Positions 9,961 through 21,900 of a stretch of DNA of 64,000 bases are shown here, in pieces (positions within the stretch are counted from its first letter, which is position 1; each line of letters starts with the position of its first letter). Source of the stretch: Melitaea cinxia. Lineage: Eukaryota; Arthropoda; Insecta; Lepidoptera; Nymphalidae. Under the pieces are notes generated by a model. That model saw only the letters and a program-made list of their open reading frames with translations. It was not told the DNA's origin and made no database searches. The stretch spans positions 62,001 through 126,000 of the forward strand of contig NC_059407.1 of assembly GCF_905220565.1 (NCBI RefSeq), in the 5' to 3' direction. Both the position numbers and the translations under genes were made by a program.

Positions 9961-12900
9961 GTAAGAACGATTCCTTCAGAGAGTAGACGTGCGTGCGTGT
10001 AGTGCAACAATAGCGGCCAGTAGCCAGGCGCGATGTGTATTGTAGTGTAATTCAGCCGGATCGTGACCGCGAGCCGATGTTCTCAGCACAGTAAGGGCTT
10101 CTCTTATTCAATTTATATTTGTCATTGTTCGTTGATTGCCGAGATTAAATTTTTATGGAAGGAAGACATTTACTCGACTAAGCTAACAATTGTTTTCGAC
10201 TGTTCTTATTTTTCTAAAATTAAAACAACTCAAATAATATATTTTTCAAATAAAGTATTCAGTTAGACAACTACATTTTTACATCCAATAACGTTTAGTT
10301 CGTTGTTAAAACTGCGAAAAGTATAATCGTGTAATCTATTTGAGATTTGCAACTGTTTGGATGATGTAATAACTTCGTTTATCTAAAGAGCGTGATATAT
10401 TTCTACTTAAAACGGATTTTATTTTTCTTGTAGTAAGCTATTCCTAATGTTGCTTCATTATCTTTACACTTTATTTTTAAAATTTAAAAAATTTATTTTC
10501 CTGCTAAGACGCTGTAATATTGCAAATAAATGCAGCAAAATCTTTGTAAATAAGACGTTAGACGCACAACCGTGACGCCAGTACGAGGATACCCACGCTA
10601 CTATTTCCGTAATCGCAATAATTCCGTAGTTATTTCGCTCGCGAGCATTGTCGCAATTTCCTTAAAATCCGAAACAAAAAATAATATCAAATGTTATGTA
10701 ATTATAATAGAACCGTAACACAAATAAACACGTTCACCGCGACCGCGGATAACTCGCTGGTCAATAGGAACGAGTCAGTCCCGTTCAAAACATGGCAATC
10801 CTTCGATCTATCCTTAAAATTGTTTACATTAAACAAGCATAAAAGTTTATTTTTCGCACGGGCATCCTCATTGAGTCATCTTTCAACGTGATAAGGACCA
10901 AAACAAGACGGTGGTTCGCTTGGAGGTTTACAGGAAAAGTGTTTGTTCGTTTGCGAAATTCAGCGCGGATTGAACATTATTTAATTGTTATATTTAGTTT
11001 GTATAAATAAATTGTTACATTAAAGTTTAATGATTAAACCGTTAGCGTAGTATTTGTCGTAAACGAGCGCTAGTTTTAGTTGGTAAAGCCGTTTAAGCGT
11101 TCGAGACGTGTATATACAAATATGTGTTTACTACTAATATTTACAAAGTAATTTTGTTTTTCTGATTCCGACCCGTGACGGCTCGATATTGATCAATGTG
11201 CTGTCCGCTGGCAGCGTCTCGTCTCGTTAAGACCATGCAGTCAATTGTGGAGGTTCGCGTGCGACGTTAAGTCCTGCGACGGCAACCGTTCGGGGCGCTG
11301 TGTTCACTCGTCAACGTATTGATGTATCGATTGTCTTCGCTCGCATTGCACGCCACATAACCGTCTAGCTCGGGAACACAGTCAACACCTAGAATGTTTA
11401 TGTCAACAAAATAAAACAAATAACTTATAATTTCAAACAATTGTAAAACAAAATAATTCAAAGCAGTTGAACTTACTTTTAATCATACATCATATCTTAC
11501 TTCGCGGATTCCAAATAAATTGATTGCATCTTAAAGTATTAATTAGGACACGGTTACAGAGATACAATTTGAATGTAATAAATTACGTAATAAATTAATG
11601 CAATAATTTAAGTTTTTATAGACAATACTTGAGTTTTTTAAAAGAAACAAGGCAAAAGAAAAAAGCGTGTTTCTTTCTTTCTAAAAGTATAATACAAAAT
11701 TGGACTATTGTTGCCTTATGATATCTATAATCTCCATATTATATGTAGTAACATTTAGAATACAAGTAAGTCAACAAATCATGGCTTCTTAAGTAGAGCA
11801 ATTCATTAAAAAATAAGTAAAAAATAAGTTTATATAACAATAGTATAAAAAGTAACTTAGTACAAGCGTATAAACGACAGCGACACACACAAGAAAGCAA
11901 TCTTACCCACTTGCCATAATTACGTATTTCAGTTCGTTTAACTTTACGCTATACCTACCTACGACCCATGGCCGCTCTTGATAGTCTAGTTATCTCTGAT
12001 TGTGCCTACTGGTGAAGGGATTTCGAACTTACCTGTAAATTAAATCAGAAATCGATTAATTATTGAAACCTGCAGTTAAACAGTTTCTTACAATGTCATT
12101 ACTATCTATAGGGTATATATTATCTATGTCGATGATCTCCATACTTATCTGTGGCAGTGGATCTAGATACTAATAATTAAATACAATTAAGTTATGCGAT
12201 TTTTTTTTTAAGATTTTTTAATAACAAAAAATGTTTCCACTAGGTTTACACGGTCTACCGGAGCGCAACGGTAAACTAAAAGACATCACACATTTCGATG
12301 CCACGTTCTTCGGCGTGCACGCGAAGCAGGCGCATCTCATGGACCCGCAGCTGCGCCTGCTGCTGGAGTTGACCCACGAGGCCGTCGTAGACGCCGGCTT
12401 CAACCCCGCTGAGCTGCGCGGCTCACGCACCGGCGTCTACGTCGGCGTCTCAAACTCCGAGAGCGAGGAGCTCTGGACCAGCGACCCCGAAAAGATCAAC
12501 GGGTACGCGCTCACCGGCTGCTGCCGCGCCATGTTTCCCAACCGCATCTCGTACACGTTCGACCTGAAGGGCCCCTCGTACGCCATCGACACGGCCTGCT
12601 CGAGCTCCATGTTCGCGCTGGCGCAAGCCGTGGCCGCCATGCGCGCCGGCCAGTGCGACGCGGCCGTGGTGGCCGGCTCCAACCTGTGCCTGAAGCCGGC
12701 CACGTCGCTCAACTTCCACCGCCTGAGCATGCTGTCGCCGGAGGGCCGCTGCGCCGCCTTCGACGCGGCCGGGCGCGGCTACGTGCGCTCGGAGGCCGTG
12801 GTGGCCGTGCTGCTGCAGCGCCGCGCCGCCGCCCGCCGCGTCTACGCCACGGTGCGCGGCGCGCGCATGAACACGGACGGCGCCAAGGAGCAGGGCATCA

Positions 12901-15900
12901 CCTTCCCCTCGGGCCGCGTGCAGCGCGCGCTGGCCGAGGAGACCTTCGCCGAGGCGGGCCTGAGGCCGCAGGACGTGGTCTACGTGGAGGCTCACGGGAC
13001 TGGCACGAAGGTAAAATTTACAGATTGTCGAGAACTTGTGAGAGTCTTAGTGAAAATAATTCAAATCGTTGCCCTCGTCACACGTATTAACGATATAAAT
13101 ATATGTCCGTTTTAGGTCGGCGATCCTCAAGAGGTAAACGCGATAGCCGACTTTTTCTGCAAGGATCGCGAAAGTCCGCTGCTACTGGGGTCGGTCAAGT
13201 CGAACATGGGACACTCGGAGCCCGCCTCGGGACTCTGCTCCATCGCCAAGGTCGTGGTGGCGATGGAACGCGGCTGCATCCCTGCCAATTTGCATTACAA
13301 GGAGCCCAATCCCGACATACCGGCGCTGAGCGACGGTCGCATAAAGGTGAGGGATGATTGTCTACGATCGTTTTCACGCTTGCGATCGATCTAACGAAAA
13401 GAAAGACTCAGAACCGTCCGTCCGCAGGTCGTCGACCGCAACACGCCGTTCGAGGGCGGGCTCGTGGCCGTGAACTCGTTCGGCTTCGGCGGCGCCAACG
13501 CGCACATCATCCTGGAGTCGGAGCGCAGTGGGCGGCCCGCGCCGGCCTCCTACGCGGTGCCGCGCCTGGTGCTGGCGGCCGGCCGCACGGAGGAGGCGGC
13601 GCGCGAGCTGCTGGCGCTGGCCGCCGAGCACCCGCGCGACGCCGAGCTGCACGCGCTGCTGGACGCCGTGCACGCGCACCACCTGCCCGGCCACGCCTTC
13701 CGCGGGTTCCGCCTGCTGGCCGAGCCGCCCGTGGAGGAGATCGTGGTGAGTGCGCGCCCGACACTGAGCCCGTGGCGCGGGACGGTGAGGGGGGAGCATA
13801 CGTACTAGAGATGTGAAATTTCGATTAATATACAATTAAAAAAAAGGCATGCAAAAATTTCCAAAGAAAATTTTAATTTATGAAAAAAGATTAATTTATG
13901 GGGCGACAAACTTTCTAACAATCATAAAATACGTCACTGAGTCAGTGGCGTAGCGTATTTGGGGCGGCAGGGGCGGCCCGCCCTGGGCAGCTCTTCTTAT
14001 GGGGCGGCAAAATTTAACAATACTTAAATTATAAAAATATTTAATAAATATTTGAACCATTTTATACTTTTTGTAGCGACTGGCAACGTCTATACTTGTG
14101 GGAATTCCCGTTTATGACTAATAATCAGCGAGAATGACTTCTATTACACATAGAGTGTAAGAGATAGCTTTATAAACTTTTTATTTAAAATATAAACTGT
14201 CAAATTTAAAATAATGATGACTGTTCTTGCCAAAAAGTTCTCTAAAATAATTAATGTAATGTATAGTATACATAAAATTGAAATACCTAAATAAGAGGGC
14301 GGCAAAAAAAATTTTCGCCCCGGGCAGCCGACAACCACGCTACGCCACTGCACTGAGTGCGCGCCCCCGTCCGCTGACCTTGTCCTATCCTGTCGCGCAG
14401 GAGGTGGAGAGCGGCCCGCCGCGGCCCGTGTGGTTCGTGTTCGCGGGCATGGGCTCGCAGTGGCCGGGCATGGGCCGCGCGCTCATGCGCCTGCCCGTGT
14501 TCGCGGCCAGCGTGCAGCGCTCGGCGGCGGCGCTGAAGCCGCACGGCATCGACCTGCTGCACGTGCTCACGGACGCGCCGGACACCGCCTTCGATGACGT
14601 CATCGTGTCGTTCGTGTCGATCGCCGCGGTGCAGGTCGCTCTCGTCGACGTCCTGCGCGCCGTCGGCGTTCAACCGGACGGAATCGTCGGACACTCCGTT
14701 GGCGAAATAGGTGACGTATTGCGAATGATCGATGTCGGCTTTGTTACATGTATTTTTAATTCAAATCTCGCTGACCGAGCTCTCCGCTACTGTCTCCGCA
14801 GGTTGCGCGTACGCCGACGACACTCTGACGGCGGAACAGGCCGTGCTCGCCGCGTACTGGCGGGGCCGCAGCATCGTGGACGCGAAACTATCCGCCGGTG
14901 CCATGGCCGCCGTCGGTCTCTCCTGGGAGCAGTGCGTGGAGCGCTGCCCGCCCGACGTGGTCCCCGCCTGCCACAACGCCGCAGACAGCGTCACGGTGCG
15001 TACGGCCTGCTCGACTCTCGGACTACCCGATAATGTATATAAACATAGTTAAATATAATAAAGTCGAGGATCGTCGAACAGATATCGGGTCCGGTGGAGT
15101 CGGTGGAGAAGTTCGTGGCGACGCTGGCGGCGGAGGGCGTGTTCGCGCGGCGCGTCAACAGCTCGGGCGTGGCGTTCCACAGCAAGTACATCGCCACCGC
15201 CGCGCCGCTGCTGCGCCGCAGCCTCGAGCGCGTCATCCCGCAGCCCAAGCCGCGCTCGCCGCGCTGGGTGTCGTCCTCGCTGCCCAAGGACCAGTGGAAC
15301 TCCGACATCGGTGAGAAATCCCGACTCCTATCTTGAAACAAAACGCTAGCCGTCACGGGTTCGATCCCCGCACAATCGTTCGTATTGGCCGTATAGATGT
15401 TTGTCACGGTTTGACAAAACTAGTGTATTGTGTCTTCGGACCCACACGACACACGGCAAAAAATTCTATCGGTGGGCTGTTCCGTTTATTGCGTTTATTT
15501 ATTAATTAAATAATTAATTAATTTATTTAAAGGCATCTGACCTATATCATCATTATTAATTGCATCTCTATTCAACAACTATTAAAATGTGGGTAGACGC
15601 GAATTGACGGATGAAGAGAATAAAACGACGCTTCGCAAATCATCATACACAATATAATCACTAATTATAATTCGTTTTACAATTGTTCAAAGTTCTTAAT
15701 AGTTCTTCAATAACAATTAACAATCACACAGAGACACTCCACCGAACACTTAATGTACCGATACGATGTGAATTGAGAGACCGTTGACAAGCGTATAATG
15801 TCTCACGTCCGTCTCGACTCACCCGCTCAAGATCACTAGCGCCCGTGGTTGTGTCAGAGTTCCGAAACGTCACTCTAAAAATGTCTATGCGCCGTCATAT

Positions 15901-18900
15901 TCATTATTTCCTTTATTGATAAATGTGTTGTTTGTAAGAAATTTAATTGTATGTGTTTGTTTATTTTGTTTGTTTCCCAAATAAACAATATAAAAATAAA
16001 AATTTGTCAATACTAGCGCTGTCATACGCAATTAGAAAGGAATTTATAAACAACAGATGTAACGATCGCGCCACCTAGCACATCGTTCGATAGTCATCTA
16101 CCCTCATTTATTATATTACTCGAATTGTTCTGACGTGTATAAAACGAACGATGTCACCTCGGCTAAGGCAGTCTTGGCTCTGGCTTGGCACGATACATTT
16201 GTTGTATCCTGCTAGTAGCTTAACCTAGACTCATTCGATAATTAATTAATTGTTACATATTATGGCGGATAACTCGAGCAGTGAAGGTGAGCGTTGATAC
16301 GTATCCCAAAGGAGATCTCCTTAAACCTACACCTGGGTCGCAAGTCCTAGGCACTGCTCTGAGTTACTCCCTCCGCCACACGATAGACACGTGTTCGGTG
16401 GACGTTACAATTTTGTTATAATCATTTTAAGTACTACCTACATAGTATTGTAAAGAGTGCGAGTATAACCTACGCCCGTGCCTTGCAAATATAGAAAAGG
16501 AGCTTCCAATTCAGTCGAAAGACTACAAATTAATAAAAATGAATCTACGACATCGTCCGAATACACGGCCGTCGTTACTGTCCGCAGCTAAGTTGAGCGA
16601 CGCCGCGTACCACGTGAACAACCTGCTGTCGCCCGTGCGCTTCGCGGAGGCCGTGCGCGAGATCCCCGAGCGCGCCGTGCTGGTGGAGGTGGCGCCGCAC
16701 GCGCTGCTGCAGGCCGTGCTGAAGCGCGCGCGGCCGGCGCCCGGCGCCGCGCACGTGCCGCTGGTGCGCCGCGACGCGCCCGACGCCGCGCTGCACGTGC
16801 TGGCGGCGCTGGGCCGCCTGTTCGCCGCGGGCGCCCGGCCGCGCGCCGGCGCGCTGTACCCGCCCGTGCCGTGGCCCGTGTCGCGCGGCACGCCGGCGCT
16901 GGCCTCGCGCGTGCGCTGGGACCACTCCGTCGAGTGGAGCGTGGCCGACTTCGGCCTCGTGCGCTCCGGCGAGAACGTCATCGAGTACGACCTCTCGCGC
17001 GCCGACGACGCCTTCGTCGCGGGACACAACATCGACGGCCGGATCCTCTTCCCGGCCACCGGATACCTGGTAACGATCGATTTCTCTCTCGAATGTGACG
17101 GACAGATTTTTGTTGGTATAGATGTGACGAGTCATTTGTTCCTCAGACGCTCGTCTGGAGGACCGTGGCGAAGCTGCACAACAGAAAAGTCGAAGAGACC
17201 CCGGTGCTATTCGAGAACGTTCAGTTCAAGCGCGCGACTATCATGTCGCCGGACGCTCCGACCCGGTTCCTCATTAACGTGCTGGAGGGCTCGGGCGAGT
17301 TCGAGGTGTGCGAGGGCGGCAGCGTCGCCGTGACCGGCAGCGTGCGCGTGCCCGAGCGCGCGGCCGCCGAGCGCCTGCCCGCGCGCGCGCCCGCGCCGTC
17401 CGAGCCCGAGCTGCTGCCGCTCGCCACCGACGATGTGTACAAGGAGCTGCGCCTGCGCGGCTACTTCTACGGCGGCGTCTTCCGCGGCATCCGCTCCTCC
17501 GACCCGCGCGGCACGGCCGGCGAGCTCGCCTGGGACGACAACTGGATCTCGTTCATGGACACGATGCTGCAGTTCGGCATCATCGGCGTCGACACGCGGG
17601 AGCTCTACCTGCCGACGCGCCTGCAGCGCGCGCTCATCGACCCGGCCGCGCACGCCGCCGCCGTGGCCGCCGCCGCCGGCGGGACCGTGCCCGTGCAGAT
17701 GCATCGCGATGTCGACACCATCTCCGCCGGCGGAGTCGAATTCCGGGGCGTAAAGACGAGTCTCGCGCCGCGCCGCGCTAACGTTCAGGCGGCGCCGAAG
17801 CTCGAGAAGTACGTGTTCCTGCCGTACGACAACGCGACGGTGGGCACGGAGGACACCTCGCGGTCGAAGCGCGACGCGCTCATCGTGAGCATGCAGCTGA
17901 TGGCGGAGAACGTCGGCGCGCTGAAGATGAAAGTAGTAGAAGCGGCGCTGGACCGCTCGCCCGAGGCGCTGCTGACGCCGCTGGTGGTGGCCGCGCTGGA
18001 GGCGGAGCCCGTGGCGCGCGTGGAGGCCAGCCTGGCCGCCGGTGCACAGACCGCACCATACGCGGCCGCGATGCAGTCTCACGACGTCAAGGTACGGCCC
18101 GTTCTTATCGTTTAAAATAGTATTTTGTTATAATATTCTATATTCTTAAGTATAACACGCTATATTATACACACGTGTCGGTTACAGGTCACGACTAAAG
18201 ACGCTCGGAGCGGTCCGCCGGACTCCGATTGCCATCTGGTGATAGCGGCGGACGTGCTGACGAGGCACGGAGCGGGCGTGCTCGCGAACCTGGCCGCCGC
18301 GCTGGGCGACGCCGGCCACGTGCTGCTGGAAGAGCCGCACGGCGCGCTGGACGAGCGCGGCGCCGCCGAGGCCGTGCGGGCCGCCGGGCTGGCCGCGGTG
18401 TCGCGCCAGGTGGCCGCCAACTGCGAGTACCTGCTGCTGCGGCGCGCGCCCGAGCCGCCCGCCCCGGCCGTCGTCGTGGAGGTCACGGAGGACGACAAGT
18501 ACGCGTGGGTGGAGACGTTGCGCGACGCCTTGAAGCGCGCCGAGAGCGAGCCGATGCGCGTGTACGTAGTGTCGCGCGCGGCCAGCGCCGGCGTGCTCGG
18601 CCTGGCCACGTGCCTGCGCGGCGAGCCCGGCGGGCGCGCGCTGCGCGTGTTCTACCTGCCCAACGCCAAGGAGCCGTTCGCGCCCGACGCGCCGGCCTAC
18701 GCGGCGCAGGTGCGGCGCGACCTGGCCGTGAACGTGCTGCGCGCCGGCGTGTGGGGCTCGTACCGCCACCTGCCGCTGTCGGACACGGCGGACGCGCAGC
18801 TGCAGGTGGAGCACGCCTACGTCAACACGCTGACGCGCGGCGACCTGGCGTCGCTGCGCTGGATCGAGAGCGAGCTGCGGTTCGCGCACGCGCGGCCCGC

Positions 18901-21900
18901 GCCGCCGCGCGCCGAACTGTGCCGCGTGTACTACGCGCCGCTCAACTTCCGCGACATCATGCTGGCCACCGGCAAGCTGCCGCCCGACGCGCTGCCCGGG
19001 AACCTCGCCGGCCAGGTGCGTGTCGGCCGCGCCGGGCTCGATATTATCCGTCTAGATTACGTCATTTTTTTTTTAATATAAAGTAAATTTCGACTTCGTT
19101 GAAACGATCGTCTTTTGCAGGAGTGTATTCTGGGTCTCGAGTTCAGCGGACGGTCGTCGGACGGGAAGAGAGTCATGGGTATGGTGGCGGCGAAGGGACT
19201 TGCGACGACGGTCATGGCCGATAAAGGATTCCTATGGGAAGTTCCGACCGCATGGTGAGTTTATTTCATTAAAAAATTTGAAACAGTTATTTTTGATAAC
19301 TTGTTGTTTTTGTTTTCGAAAGTATGAGGAATTAAATATTTTGAATTACTAAGTTTAGTTTAAAGTTCGTATATACGGTTTTTAATATAGTACGTGACCC
19401 GTTTTAACAATTTTTTAATCCCCTGCCGCCCTTTGTGACCAGCCGTAGTATTTGCTAAGACCCCTCCTCCCTTATGTAATTTATTTATTTATTTAACCCC
19501 AACAATACACTGACAATAGACAGTTATAATCATAACAAAAGATCTTAAAAGCTAAGTATTATTTATCTTAATTATAGACCGTGTTACACTCCTATTAATT
19601 TAAACACGTAACAAACAATAATAATTAAAATACATTAAAAAGCAATTCTAAAGTAGTTCAATAAAGTCCCGATAAATTGGCCATACAGTTGAAATGATAA
19701 ACAGTTTATGAAATGTGTATGGTACAGTCTATGGTTGAGTGAGAGATGACATGTGAGGGAAGGTTACGAGGGAAACCAAACCCAATGAAAGTCGATCTAA
19801 CACTAAATTTATTAAGATTATTTTGAGTATATATAGGCAGAAGTACAGACGTCATTTGACGTCATTCGTAGCAAACAAATATCAATTTCATTAGAAATCT
19901 GCATAAGAAAAATAACAATTTCGTAATAAATCAGCTAAATTAAAGAGGTTACTAATTAGCAAAACAATCATATTGCTCAATGTGCGTTGACCCGTACATC
20001 CTGCCGACTCAAAGAAGAAAGATAATTTTGATATTAAAATCTACAATAACAATAATAACAATACAATTAAAATTTAAGTACCTAGATTTAAATAACTTAT
20101 ATAATAATCATCACTGCACTACTCTTTAATTGGTATGTCCAGTCGAACGAATCGCGGTCGCGCGCTCGGGGGAGCAGGGGCCTCCTGGTCTTCGTTCTTA
20201 TCTGCTGCAACTGGAACTGCGGTCGTGGAGACGTCTTTCACAGCACTGCTCTGTATAATTTTGTTTCTGCGATATCGCATGGTCCCGTACAGACATCCCG
20301 CAACAATAATAGACCCTAATGTATACTGAGTGATGCGTTTTCCTGCTCCTTGAGGTTAATGATCTGAGACTTCATCCGGCGCCACAAGTCTTCATGATCC
20401 TCGGGTGTAAACAGTTGGAAATCCGAAGTATTTATTATGGAATTTAATATTGAATAATCGGCTGGGATCGGTATGTTTTCTTGGACCTTAACTTGGCTCA
20501 TGTAACTATTTTGAGTGAATATAGAGAAGGTGTCACCTTTTATTGTACAACCTTGACCGATTTGTAAAAGGCCATTCCCGGTCAGTGTTGTCAATACAAC
20601 TCCAGTGTCAATGCAAAATATGCGCACTGTGCATTTCCCACAGCAGGAATAAAGCCACATGTTATTGTTATGTAACTTGACCCAGCGCACGCGACATGGT
20701 GCCTCCTTTGTTTTACATATTGTTGTATTGTGTATACTCAAGTTACACATTCCGCTGGTTATTTGTAATTCGTATATCGGCTTATCGAGAGCGCATAATA
20801 ATTTGTTTGTCTGTATGTGGACACAATTTTCTACATCTGATTCTGTCAAGATGAGTAGTAAGTCCTTTTGTAGATTGAATGCAATGTATGGTGCGATAAA
20901 TTCTACGTTATAATGCTGCTGAGGAAGGGTTATTACTCTATCCAGTTCAAAATTTTCCTTAATTACCAAAGGAATCTTGATTTCGATTATCAAATAAGAA
21001 GAACCAATGTCGCCGTTGACCTTCATTAACTTATAAAGTTCTTTAAAATCGTTTTTATCGGCAGGCAAAGTCAGGTCATTCGGTATATGTCGGTATATGA
21101 TATTTAATTGTTCTTCCAATTATTCAGGCAGCAAAAATGATTGTCTAAATGACCGTTTGCGAGGCTTGTTAAAGAGTTTATAACGCTTTCTTGCAAGTGT
21201 CGTAGGTTTGATATAATCATAGCTGAGACTGAGGATGACAAAATGTGTAATTCATTGTTAGCTATCTTCTCAGTTCGATTACTAGCAAAAGAAAGATTCG
21301 TTAGACATTTCTGTAGTATTCCGAATTGCTTGTTTAATATTTCTTCATTCCTCTGAAGAATGTTATATTGCGCTTCTATGACACTTGTTTGATTTTTTAA
21401 TAAGGCTCGTAGAAGGTCCTCGTTTACAGAAAATTTGGTTTTGTTTTTTTCATATTTCTTATTGCTTTTCACATATTTCTTAGTAGTCTTAGTACTATCC
21501 TGTCTATTCAGGACACAGGAGGACACTTGATATTTTTGTGGAGTTTGAGTATTCAGCTGGGTTGATGACCCACTGGACATGTCAGTCAGCGCGTTTGTAG
21601 ACTGCTTATTAATGTTTATAGCATAGGCGTCATGTAACATTGTGTTATGACTCTTTTTACATAGTTTGCATTTTTTCATTGACGTACATAAATTCTTGTT
21701 ATGTGTGTACAAGCAATTATGACAAAGGTTAAAATCTTCGATAATTCGATAACGTTCGCCCGGTGTTAATTTGATAAACCTTTCGCATTTGTATAAGGGA
21801 TGTTTCTTGTCACAAATCGGGCAATTTGACATGTATGTCGCAACGCTTTGATATTCTTTATTTATTAATTTTCCATACCGATGTTCTTTTTGAAATTGAG

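Noticed and set aside
12450..12995. 181-codon minus-strand ORF in FASN exon 2
   Set aside because: Shadow of a GC-rich coding exon; Arg/Ala/His-rich, no domain, and the + strand frame is clearly FAS.
17207..18082. 291-codon minus-strand ORF
   Set aside because: Shadow of FASN exon 9; same reasons.
18182..18889. 235-codon minus-strand ORF
   Set aside because: Shadow of FASN exon 10.
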